The notes under the pieces were generated by a model that searched no databases, had not been told where the DNA came from, and worked only from the letters and a program-made list of their open reading frames with translations. A stretch of DNA of 64,000 nt from CAYSRM01 sp964475205. GTDB lineage: Bacteria > Verrucomicrobiota > Kiritimatiellia > UBA8416 > CAYSRM01. The number at the start of each line of letters is the position of its first letter. Within the stretch, counting starts at the first letter, position 1. The position numbers and the translations under genes were made by a program. Shown one piece after another: positions 1 through 7,184 of the stretch. The DNA lies in NCBI GenBank assembly GCA_964475205.1, contig CAYYVQ010000003.1, positions 37,394-101,393 on the forward strand, written 5' to 3'.

Positions 1-1020
1 TGGTGGAAAGGTTTTGAGTGTACGCACGACTATCAGTCATCATATTACTATTCCGGCGATGATCCCATTCCGCATAAATGGCAAGGGTATGATGCTGCAG
101 CACAGACTGATGAAGCATGCCGGTACATCAATGAAGAAGCGGGCAATGATCCTTTTGCGCTTTTTCTTTCGTGGGGTCCGCCGCACAATCCGTTTGGGAG
201 CGCCCCTGCTGAATTCGAGGCGATGTATGATCCCGCGAAAATACAGCTTCCCGCAAATGTGTCGGAAGAGATCGCAAATGAGGCGCGCAGGCAACTGGCG
301 GGATATTATGCACACTGCTCGGCGCTTGATGCCGCATTTGGGCGTCTGCTTGACACGCTTTCCTCAACCGGCAGAGATCAGGATACCATTGTGATATTCA
401 CCTCTGACCATGGTGATATGCTTGGGAGCCAGGGGCAGTTTCGAAAACAGAGGCCATGGGCCGAGTCAATACGTGTTCCTCTGCTTGTGAGGTATCCGGG
501 CGGGGCAGGGGGAGGAACAGACAATACTCCGGTAAATGCGCCTGACCTGATGCCGACTATTCTATCGCTTTGCGATGCGCCGGTTCCTGAAGAGGTCCAG
601 GGGCATGATTTCAGCCGAACAATCAAAGACGGAACTCCATCACAAATCAAGGACGCGCTATTGGCTCTTTATCTGCCCTTTCATGAGTGGCGATACGATA
701 ACGGGGGCCGGGAATACCGAGGGCTGCATACGACCCGCCACACATACGTTCGCAGCCTTCAGGGTCCCTGGATGCTTTACGACAACGTGAATGATCCATT
801 GCAGCTACAGAATCTTGTTGACGATTCCAACCATGCGGCGCTTGTTGCTGAACTTGACGCAAGATTAACCATTCGGCTTAGTGAGGTTGGAGATGATTTT
901 GCTTCCGGCGCTGAGATCATAGAGCGCGAAAAGTTTTCGCTCAATGATGCAGGCGATATTGCCATAATGCCTTCAGATCTGCCTGTCTGCGCCTCTCATG
1001 GATCCCCCGAAAAAGGCTAA
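1..1020 (+). CDS. Type I sulfatase (arylsulfatase family), 5'-truncated by window edge
   Basis: The frame is open from base 1, so the true start and the catalytic Cys (formylglycine) region lie upstream of the window; 339 residues are visible. The motif VIFTSDHGDMLGSQG carries the Asp/His metal ligands typical of the alkaline-phosphatase-like sulfatase fold, followed by RVPLLVRYPGG and a C-terminal region of the kind seen in choline-sulfatase/arylsulfatase homologues (LYDNVNDPLQLQNLV). The family hydrolyses sulfate esters, often on polysaccharides, outside the cytoplasm or in the periplasm; the substrate cannot be read from the sequence. The TAA stop overlaps the left arm of a long hairpin element (1017-1199). 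It is the first of two sulfatases in the window; the other, at 5538-6956, is on the opposite strand. Confidence 0.85.
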   Translation, partial: WWKGFECTHDYQSSYYYSGDDPIPHKWQGYDAAAQTDEACRYINEEAGNDPFALFLSWGPPHNPFGSAPAEFEAMYDPAKIQLPANVSEEIANEARRQLAGYYAHCSALDAAFGRLLDTLSSTGRDQDTIVIFTSDHGDMLGSQGQFRKQRPWAESIRVPLLVRYPGGAGGGTDNTPVNAPDLMPTILSLCDAPVPEEVQGHDFSRTIKDGTPSQIKDALLALYLPFHEWRYDNGGREYRGLHTTRHTYVRSLQGPWMLYDNVNDPLQLQNLVDDSNHAALVAELDARLTIRLSEVGDDFASGAEIIEREKFSLNDAGDIAIMPSDLPVCASHGSPEKG

Positions 1021-1199
1021 CCCGCATATCTCACAAAATTCCTGCTGCGAGCGCGGATAGCAATACTGCGAGGGCACGAATTGGAAAACGCCAGATTGCA
1101 GTATGTCTATACGGCTGTTCCGGCGTTTTACGAATTTGCACCCCCGCAGGAGCACTCTCCACGCTCTCGCTACGGAATTCCGTGAGATATGCGGGTTAG
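1017..1199. repeat. Long imperfect palindrome (hairpin element), overlaps sulfatase stop codon
   Basis: The outer arms CTAACCCGCATATCTCAC (1017-1034) and its exact reverse complement (1182-1199) pair perfectly. Complementarity continues imperfectly inwards through AATTCC, GCGAG and, further in, ATACTGC/GCAGTAT and AAAACGCC/GGCGTTTT, so the whole 183 bp could fold into one hairpin. The left arm begins inside the stop codon of the sulfatase gene. A solitary copy of one arm lies at 3198-3246. No ORF of its own is credible. Confidence 0.8.
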
Positions 1200-1203
1200 T
1201 AGT

Positions 1204-1590
1204 GAATGGCGCTTAGATAATGCTGTTTGGGATTGAATTTGACGATGGGCATTGAACCTGGATTCGGCAGTTGAGCGCGGCGCTGAAGCACAATCTTCAT
1301 GCCCACAGGGCGTTCCGAACGGCGCTCGAAGCACCCTCCAGGTGCGCCTTCGGCCCTTTGGAACGCCCTGTGAACGCGAATCTTGCACTTCAGCATCCAC
1401 GTCAACTGCCGAATCCAGGTTGAAAATCCTTGTATGTGGGTATGTGAGTGTGTGGGTATGTGGGAAAAGCGAGAACGGGGCAGGCAGGGTTGATCTCTCT
1501 CATCCTGACAAACTCACATACTCACACACTCACACACAGGACGCGCGGTGAAACTATACGCTTTGAAAAGGGCTTAACTAAGCGCCATTC
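1204..1590. repeat. MITE-like element, long composite copy
   Basis: The ends are 13-bp perfect inverted repeats, GAATGGCGCTTAG (1204-1216) and CTAAGCGCCATTC (1578-1590). The first 49 bp and last 54 bp match, almost base for base, the 120-bp element at 31616-31735. Compared with that copy, this one carries two extra internal segments: an inverted-repeat element (1255-1421) and a GTGTGGGTATG-rich stretch (about 1431-1535) whose two ends are themselves inverted. No transposase is encoded, so this is a non-autonomous element. Flanking 12-mers (1192-1203 and 1591-1602) agree at only about half their positions, so a target duplication is not demonstrable here. Confidence 0.8.
1255..1421. repeat. 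Inverted-repeat element nested inside the 1204-1590 element
   Basis: Perfect 20-bp terminal inverted repeats, AACCTGGATTCGGCAGTTGA (1255-1274) and its reverse complement (1402-1421), enclose an interior that also folds: GCTGAAG...ACAGGGCGTTCC pairs imperfectly with GGAACGCCCTGT...CTTCAGC, with a small GCACC/GGTGC hairpin at the tip. The segment is absent from the sister element at 31616-31735, where the flanking sequences are joined directly. A degenerate relative of the terminus (17 of 20 bases) occurs at 57443-57462. Confidence 0.75.
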
Positions 1591-1627
1591 CAGGCTAATG
1601 TCCTGTGTAGCTGAGCATTATTGTTGC

Positions 1628-2980
1628 TTACGTTGTGGCAGAGTCTGTGTCAGGCAGGTAGGCCCCATGCTTTATGAGTATTTTTCGGAGCCGATCTGTG
1701 TCTACTGCACGTATATCCGGCCTGGCGTCGGAGGCTGCCATTGCCGCCGCAAGTCCTGCTGCTTCTCCCATGCAGAGGCAGACCGGCATAACTCTTGTGC
1801 TTCCCTGCACTTCCCGATCAGTAGAGATGCTTCGTCCGGCGACTAGCACGTTGTCGAGTCCGCGCGGGGTCAGGCACCGGTAGGGAATGCCGTGTGACTC
1901 CCCTTTTTTCAGACGTATAGCCTTTGAGGCTCCTTCCTTGATTGACCCAACTTCATTCTTCTTATGATGCACATCAATATAATAGGAATTGCGGCAGATC
2001 TCGTCGGGGAACGATCTAAGACTGCTGAAGTCATCAATGGTGAGGCGATAATCCCCAATGATGCGTCGTGTTTCTCGAATGCCCAGCAGCGAACCGGTCT
2101 GTGTCAGGTGCGCATTGGCAAAAGCCTCGGGAAAGAATTCGGCGCATGCGTCGCGGAAGGCTTTTGCAATCTTCCTGCCCTGTATCAGCCCCTTGCTTAC
2201 TGAAAGCGGGTCGGTATTGTCCACCGACCAGATGTGGCCTGCGTTGAATCCGATTGCTCCGGGTCCAACGATGTTGTTGCAGGCGTGCCGATCCGGGATT
2301 TCCGGATATTTGCCGGATTCGACAATGTCATCTATGGCGCTGCCGTTGGGGCTGTACTTGATCCCCCCGCAATACTGATAGGCATACATGTCGACATTGG
2401 TAAGCGTAAAGCAATGTGTGGCCGGCTGGAGGTCACCGGTCTCGTCCCCTTTTTCAACTTCAGCTCCGGCCCATGCTGCAAGGTCTGCGTCGCCGGTAGC
2501 GTCCACGTAAAGTTTCGCCTTGTATGCAGTAAGTCCGGACTTGTTTGATACCACGATGGCATCGACATTGTTGGATCCGTCTTTTTCGACTGCCGCCAGA
2601 AGTGAATTGAACAGCACTGTTACGCCATGACCGGTTACAAGTTCGTCGTAGATACTCTTGAGAAGTTCAGGGTCGATAGGTGTCCAGTTGAAACGGTCTT
2701 CGGGCACATGGGGCATTCCGGCGATGCATTTTTTGAGGATGTTTTCCGCCATCCCGCCGTATATTATCCGTTCTTTGTCGGTGAAAGGGCACCAGGCGGG
2801 AACCAGCCCGGAAGTTCCCATGCCACCGAGAGCGCCGGTTCCTTCGATCAGCAAGGTCTTTGCTCCTTCTCGCGCGGCTGCAGCCGCTGCTGTGCAGCCG
2901 GACGGGCCTCCGCCGGCAACGATAACGTCCCATGAATCGTCAAGGGTAAGGGCGCGCTCTTTCAGTAAATATTCTGACAT
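1628..2980 (-). CDS. FAD-dependent oxidoreductase (FAD_oxidored-type)
   Basis: A 450-residue flavoprotein. The N-terminal Rossmann FAD-binding motif VIVAGGGPSGCTAAAAAA is at residues 19-36, followed by the acidic end of beta-2 (LLIEGTGALGGMGTSG). C-terminally, GLDNVLVAGRSISTD and MPVCLCMGEAAGLAAA are typical of the FAD-dependent oxidoreductase family often found beside sulfatases and glycoside hydrolases in PVC and Bacteroidota genomes. The reading frame extends 18 codons further upstream, but the ATG at 2980 is preceded at good spacing by AAAGGAG and fits the family N-terminus, so it is taken as the start. No signal peptide is seen, so it is probably cytoplasmic. The substrate is unknown; context (sulfatases, Gfo/Idh enzyme) suggests catabolism of sugars or modified polyols. 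Confidence 0.8.
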   Translation of the reverse strand: MSEYLLKERALTLDDSWDVIVAGGGPSGCTAAAAAAREGAKTLLIEGTGALGGMGTSGLVPAWCPFTDKERIIYGGMAENILKKCIAGMPHVPEDRFNWTPIDPELLKSIYDELVTGHGVTVLFNSLLAAVEKDGSNNVDAIVVSNKSGLTAYKAKLYVDATGDADLAAWAGAEVEKGDETGDLQPATHCFTLTNVDMYAYQYCGGIKYSPNGSAIDDIVESGKYPEIPDRHACNNIVGPGAIGFNAGHIWSVDNTDPLSVSKGLIQGRKIAKAFRDACAEFFPEAFANAHLTQTGSLLGIRETRRIIGDYRLTIDDFSSLRSFPDEICRNSYYIDVHHKKNEVGSIKEGASKAIRLKKGESHGIPYRCLTPRGLDNVLVAGRSISTDREVQGSTRVMPVCLCMGEAAGLAAAMAASDARPDIRAVDTDRLRKILIKHGAYLPDTDSATT

Positions 2981-3197
2981 GTCTGTCTGCTCCTTTAATA
3001 GTGGTTTTTGTCCGCAGCCAAAACCATTGGTCATTTTTTTGCTTCGCGAAAGTCATTAGCCTGATCTATATCCGAACAGCTTACAACTTGCTTGGCTTTT
3101 TTCATGAATAGATTCAGGTTAATTATCAGGTAATATGTAATGCTATTAAACTATCGAACTTGATATCGTTGCGCAATCAGAATATGCCGTGCAGCCG

Positions 3198-3246
3198 GTT
3201 AACCCGCATTTCTCAAAGAATTCCTGCTGTGAGCGTGGATAGCGCC
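3198..3246. repeat. Solitary half-copy of the 1017-1199 palindrome
   Basis: TTAACCCGCATTTCTCA followed by AATTCCTGCTG and GAGCGTGGATAGCG matches the left arm of the long hairpin at 1017-1199 over about 45 bp. The opposite arm is missing. It ends 2 bp from the stop codon of the M55 peptidase gene, so both copies sit immediately 3' of genes. Confidence 0.65.
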
Positions 3247-3248
3247 AC

Positions 3249-4037
3249 TTATATCATAAGGTCACAGATGTTGTCACTTTCCAAAAGCACGGTTCTTTCA
3301 TCAAGTTGTTTGGCTTTGTGTGTAAGATAATCCTGGATGCCGACGCCTTCTTTGACGCGTATTTCCTGTGCGTAAGGCGGTTCGACAATGACTGGAGGGA
3401 TGTTACAGATGTCATCTGCAGCCTTTCTGGCTGTCTCTCGTATGAGTTCCTGTGCAGCCTTCGGAGACAGATGCAATGCAAGTTCATGTCCCAGGCCTTG
3501 TTTGACGGTTGCAGCGTGGATTTGAGGGACGAGCGCTCGAGCTTCGGCAACTGCCTTGTCGTCACCGGAAATAAAGACAGTCGGCACACCAAGTGTTCCA
3601 GCCATGATCGTTCTTGCGCCGAACTCTCCCACGAATTGGTCGTTGAGCTTGTAATATTCGATTCCCTTTGATGAGTATGTATGACAAAGGGGAGCGTTTT
3701 TTGTTCCTGCCATCGCGTGTTGACCGACAAAGAACACGCCGTTGAATGACGAGTCCAGATAATAAGGCGGTTTGATTGGCCCTCTAGTAATCAGTTTTGC
3801 CTTGGGATGGAAGGACATGATATCGATTCCGCCGCTGCCGTGTCCGTCCCATACAATAATTTCCGATTGTGGATTCGTGTCCAGTATCCCGTCAACTGCC
3901 GCATTGACTTCGCCGGTTAACAACTGCATGGCTTGTTGTTTAAGTTTTTGATTTTTTGGCTCGCCGCTTCGGCGTGTCTGGGCGAAGGTTGAAACCATTG
4001 CCGGTCCTTCAAGGTCGGTCATTATGTATATTTTCAT
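3249..4037 (-). CDS. M55 family D-aminopeptidase (DppA-like)
   Basis: A 262-residue protein with the metal-ligand set of the M55 peptidase family: Asp8 and Glu10 in TDLEG, His66 in WDGHGSGG, His107 in GQHAMAG and Glu138 in GEFG. These positions follow the ligand order of Bacillus subtilis DppA (Asp8, Glu10, His60, His104, Glu133). Family members form self-compartmentalising zinc decamers that remove D-amino acids from short peptides, so recycling of cell-wall or D-residue peptides is the likely role. No signal peptide is present. It is transcribed away from the Gfo/Idh gene at 4238; the 200 bp between them holds both upstream regions and no recognisable feature besides the strong AAAGGAGG site of the + strand gene. 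Confidence 0.88.
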   Translation of the reverse strand: MKIYIMTDLEGPAMVSTFAQTRRSGEPKNQKLKQQAMQLLTGEVNAAVDGILDTNPQSEIIVWDGHGSGGIDIMSFHPKAKLITRGPIKPPYYLDSSFNGVFFVGQHAMAGTKNAPLCHTYSSKGIEYYKLNDQFVGEFGARTIMAGTLGVPTVFISGDDKAVAEARALVPQIHAATVKQGLGHELALHLSPKAAQELIRETARKAADDICNIPPVIVEPPYAQEIRVKEGVGIQDYLTHKAKQLDERTVLLESDNICDLMI

Positions 4038-4237
4038 TTTTCCGTTTCCGTATTCTGACGATCAAAGCAATAATTGCCGCAATGATGAAGACTGACAAAG
4101 AGCGTAACAACAATCGTGACGACTATCAATCCGGATCGGCGTTGTTTTTTCGCATGTGAAGGATCGGGGCTTGTTTTATGCTGGAGTCCGAGCGTGATAG
4201 GTGGATAATGAGGAAAATGTAAAAGGAGGGTTTTCAA

Positions 4238-5311
4238 ATGGCTGGAAAAGGATCAGGAATGGATTATGCGCCTTCTGCGGCGAAACCGGAGCCGGTTGTT
4301 GGCGCGGGCGATTTCAAATTCGGAGCTGCTTATTTTGATCATGGTCATATAAACGGGGAGATCAATAGCCTGGTCCAGGCCGGCGGTGAGCTGGCGGTGG
4401 TTTATGACCCTGATCCCGAGAGGCTTGATTCTATCAGGAAAAGGTATCCGGAGGCAAAGGTAGCGCGAACTTTCGAGGAAATGCTGGAGAGCGATATTAA
4501 ACTTGTTGCCGCGGCGGCCATTCCCTCGGACCGCGGGCCGATCGGGTGCAAGGTTATGGAGGCCGGGAAGGATTATTTTTCTGACAAATGTCCTTTCACT
4601 TCGCTGGACCAACTGGAAGACGCCAGGAAGATTACAGAGCGCACCGGTCAAAAATATATGGTGTATTACGGCGAACGCATACACTCGGAGTCAGCGTGGC
4701 ATGTAGACGAGCTTATTCAGAATGGGGCGATCGGTGACATTGTGCATATGGAAATTTTCGGCCCGCATCGGCTCAGCAAGGAAAAACGACCTGCCTGGTT
4801 TTTTGAAAAAAAACGTTATGGCGGGATACTTACGGATATAGCTTCGCATCAGTTTGATCAGTTCCTGCATTATGCCCGGTGTGATGAAGGAAAGATCGTG
4901 CACGCAATGGTAGATAACCGCGCTAACGCCGATAAGCCTGAGCTCGAGGATGTCGGCCAGGCTTGTCTGTTGCTGGACAATGGTGTTCAGTGTTTTTCGC
5001 GCGTAAACTGGTTTACCCCCGACGGCATGCGGGGTTGGGGTGACGGGCGGACATTTATCACCGGCACAAACGGCGTTATCGAAATCCGGAAGTACTTTGA
5101 CCTTGGCAGAAGCGATGAAGGCGACATTATCATTCTGGTGGATAAGGAAGGTGAGAATGTGCTGAAGGTTCATGGAAAGATAGGTTTTCCGTTTTTCGGT
5201 CAGCTCATTCTCGATTGCCTGAACCGGACCGAGAATGCAATGACTCAGCATCATGCTTTTCAGGCCGCCCGGCTGTCGATGGAAGCTCAGAAGCTGGCGG
5301 ATGAAGGGTAA
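4238..5311 (+). CDS. Gfo/Idh/MocA family NAD(P)-dependent oxidoreductase
   Basis: A 357-residue protein of the usual family length. The N-terminal half is a Rossmann domain starting after about 25 residues (FKFGAAYFDHGHINGEINSLVQAGGELAVVYDPDPER). The usual EKP signature is replaced by SDKCPFTS around residues 113-120: the Lys is kept, Glu becomes Asp and Pro becomes Cys. The C-terminal alpha/beta substrate domain carries GGILTDIASHQFDQF, matching the conserved Gly-Gly...Asp...His...Asp motif. A perfect AAAGGAGG precedes the ATG by 9 bp. Family members oxidise or reduce sugars, inositols or bile pigments; this substrate is unknown. It may work with the divergent flavoprotein, M55 and sulfatase genes in a scattered catabolic neighbourhood. 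Confidence 0.82.
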   Translation: MAGKGSGMDYAPSAAKPEPVVGAGDFKFGAAYFDHGHINGEINSLVQAGGELAVVYDPDPERLDSIRKRYPEAKVARTFEEMLESDIKLVAAAAIPSDRGPIGCKVMEAGKDYFSDKCPFTSLDQLEDARKITERTGQKYMVYYGERIHSESAWHVDELIQNGAIGDIVHMEIFGPHRLSKEKRPAWFFEKKRYGGILTDIASHQFDQFLHYARCDEGKIVHAMVDNRANADKPELEDVGQACLLLDNGVQCFSRVNWFTPDGMRGWGDGRTFITGTNGVIEIRKYFDLGRSDEGDIIILVDKEGENVLKVHGKIGFPFFGQLILDCLNRTENAMTQHHAFQAARLSMEAQKLADEG

Positions 5312-5434
5312 GAATATTTAATATTCAACATGGAATGTGCAATAATGAAGGGGGATGGGACGGCGCAGAGCACCGTTCTGCTTTGGTGGGGGTGTGGTCT
5401 GTTATCTGGTGTTGTTGCGGGGATAAGTTCGTGG

Positions 5435-5534
5435 GTTTGTGGGGAGGAAGAACAATTAAGGGGAAAGATTAGGGAGATGGATTAAGGGGGGGTATCTGTG
5501 GCCTGTAGTCTGTAAGCTGTAGTCTGTCGTCTGT
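5435..5534. repeat. Intergenic repeats (GTTTGTGGGG and CTGTAGTCTG families)
   Basis: GTTTGTGGGGAGGAAGAAC plus ATTA (5435-5458) recurs with one mismatch at 33550-33573. It is followed by CTGTAGTCTGTAAGCTGTAG (about 5508-5530), a direct-repeat tract that recurs at 20783-20802 and, shortened, at 33592-33607. The remainder of the 226-bp gap 5312-5537 shows no gene and no clear terminator. Confidence 0.6.
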
Positions 5535-5537
5535 GGG

Positions 5538-6956
5538 TTATTCTCCGGCTTTGTTGCGTGGGTCGCGCCATACTGGGACTTGTCCGGTTTTGAGGGTTTC
5601 GCCGTCCGAGAGGTTTTCGGGGCGGCCGTGGAGTTCGCGGGCGAGGGTTGCGCGTAGTTGAGCGAGGGTGTCGGCATGATCCGGCGAAGTTGAAAGATCG
5701 CAGAATTCGTGAGGATCCTCGGTTCTATCGAAAAGCATTTCTTCGCCGTTGATCGGGTTCCAGATGTATTTCCATTGGTCTGTTGTAATGGACTGGTATG
5801 CATTGTCGGGTGTATAACAGGGTGAATGTTCATGGTGGTAGTATTCCCGCCATTGGGATGGCCGGGGTTCGTCTTTGAGCAGCGGCAGGACGCTTGAACC
5901 TTCGACAGTCCCGGGGACCGTCACGTTTGCGGCTTCCAGGAAAGTCGGCATGAGGTCTTCAAGGCCGACAAGAGATGAATTTTCGGTATTAGCCTTTATT
6001 TTCCAGCTTTTAGGCGGGCGGACGATGAACGGTATACGCGCGGAGCCGTCGCATGCCTGGACTTTTCTCCACAGGTTGTGGTCGCCGAGCATTTCCCCGT
6101 GATCGGCGGTAAATACTATAAGAGTGTTGCTTAAGAGACGGGATCGGTGGAGATATTCGGTTAAACGTCCTATCTGGGCGTCCAGGTAAGCGAGGTAGGC
6201 ATAATAGCCTGCTCGGGCGCGATGGTTGAGTTCGGGACTGAGTTTTCCCTGCCATGCGGTAACGTCCATAGGGTAGGATGCTTGTTGAGCATGTTTTTCA
6301 GCCCATTCTCCTGCGTAGGGTTGAGGAATATTTTTTTTCATGAAAAGATCAAAGTAGTACTGTGGCGGGCACCATGGCGGATGCGGGCCGTTGAACGAGA
6401 GACAAAGAAAGAAGGGACGTTCCGGGTCACGTTTATCAAGTCTTTCCATGGACTGGTTGGTGAACCATGTTTCTTCCTGTTCGTATTCCGGCAGGTGATT
6501 CGGGCGTGCCATCCACGAATTGCCGTGTACTCCGTGAGCGTATTTTCCGCGTGTAAGTCCGTGTTTCTGGTTTATCCATTCTGCATAATCGTCGGTAATT
6601 ATGAGTTCTTCGAAGCCCAGGTGCAGGCGCTTTGGATGAAAGTGTGTTTTGCCGACGTTGATTGTCTGGTATCCGGCGCGCGCCAGTTCGCCGGCGAGTG
6701 TAATATGGTATGGCCAGGGTTTGCCGTCTCTATAGCCGAGCATGCCGTGGGAGTCGGGTTTCATCCCGGTCATAATTGACCTGCGCGCCGCGATGCATGA
6801 AGCGCATGGAGTGAACGCGCTTGTAAAGGTGACACCTTCAGAAGAAATGCTGTCCAGATGCGGGGTTTCGGCAACGGGGTGGCCAAGACGTCCCAGGCTG
6901 TCGCCGCGCCAGTGATCGGTAAGAATCAGGATGATATTGGGTCTGTCATTGTTCAT
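5538..6956 (-). CDS. Type I sulfatase, complete
   Basis: A 472-residue protein of typical family length. DRPNIILILTDHWRGDSLG (residues 4-22) provides N-terminal metal ligands. The formylglycine signature is C54-I-A-A-R58 followed by SIMTG, so Cys54 would be converted to formylglycine by an FGE or anSME enzyme not present in this window. TADHGEMLGDHNLWRK supplies the second metal-binding Asp-His pair. No signal peptide is evident, unlike many polysaccharide sulfatases. Its start overlaps the upstream 78-residue gene by 11 bp and has AGGAAGGA upstream, so it forms a three-gene unit with that gene and the flavoprotein at 7185-9122. Sulfate ester hydrolysis is well supported; the substrate is unknown. 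Confidence 0.9.
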   Translation of the reverse strand: MNNDRPNIILILTDHWRGDSLGRLGHPVAETPHLDSISSEGVTFTSAFTPCASCIAARRSIMTGMKPDSHGMLGYRDGKPWPYHITLAGELARAGYQTINVGKTHFHPKRLHLGFEELIITDDYAEWINQKHGLTRGKYAHGVHGNSWMARPNHLPEYEQEETWFTNQSMERLDKRDPERPFFLCLSFNGPHPPWCPPQYYFDLFMKKNIPQPYAGEWAEKHAQQASYPMDVTAWQGKLSPELNHRARAGYYAYLAYLDAQIGRLTEYLHRSRLLSNTLIVFTADHGEMLGDHNLWRKVQACDGSARIPFIVRPPKSWKIKANTENSSLVGLEDLMPTFLEAANVTVPGTVEGSSVLPLLKDEPRPSQWREYYHHEHSPCYTPDNAYQSITTDQWKYIWNPINGEEMLFDRTEDPHEFCDLSTSPDHADTLAQLRATLARELHGRPENLSDGETLKTGQVPVWRDPRNKAGE

Positions 6957-7182
6957 CTGATTGTCCTTCCTGAATTATACTGAGGATTCGTTTTTTATAC
7001 TGTTCAGGCGCCTCCACATGGCCCCAGCCTTTCTGCAGACTGAAGAGCCCGTCAAATGCGTTCTCATGGTAGCTTTTCATGATGTGTGGAATGTTTTCTG
7101 TCTTGAGGCTTTCTTCGAGAAACCGTGCCTGCACTTCGCTTTCCAGGACAGCTATTTTTTTGAAACGGGATTCAGAATTCAT
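6946..7182 (-). CDS. Small DUF2007-like protein
   Basis: A 78-residue protein, KKIAVLESEVQARFLEESLKTENIPHIM at the N-terminus and GWGHVEAPEQYKKRILSIIQE at the end. This beta-alpha-beta plan (adjust, pick up the residues, then V-E-A-P...I) resembles DUF2007, a ferredoxin-fold family sometimes described as putative signal-transducing. The match is by eye only. The start is preceded by AAGGAAT and lies 2 bp after the stop of the flavoprotein gene; the stop lies inside the sulfatase start. It is therefore translated within that operon. No membrane segment or catalytic motif is seen. Confidence 0.6.
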   Translation of the reverse strand: MNSESRFKKIAVLESEVQARFLEESLKTENIPHIMKSYHENAFDGLFSLQKGWGHVEAPEQYKKRILSIIQEGQSDEQ

Positions 7183-7184
7183 AT

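Noticed and set aside
1431..1545. Possible CRISPR or tandem array in GTATGTGGGTATGTG-type sequence
   Set aside because: Repeats are irregular in length, lack unique spacers and are inverted on the other side; they form a low-complexity palindrome, and no cas gene is present.
1252..1846. ORFs of 99 and 132 codons within the repeat elements
   Set aside because: They read through palindromic repeat arms and low-complexity GT/CA stretches (SHPDKLTYSHTHTQ), which is not protein-like.
4034..4237. Minus-strand ORF of 67 codons with a hydrophobic stretch, overlapping the M55 start by ATGA
   Set aside because: Its only start is a TTG with no ribosome-binding site, abutting the divergent Gfo/Idh start, and it lies across that gene's upstream region. 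No family resemblance was seen.
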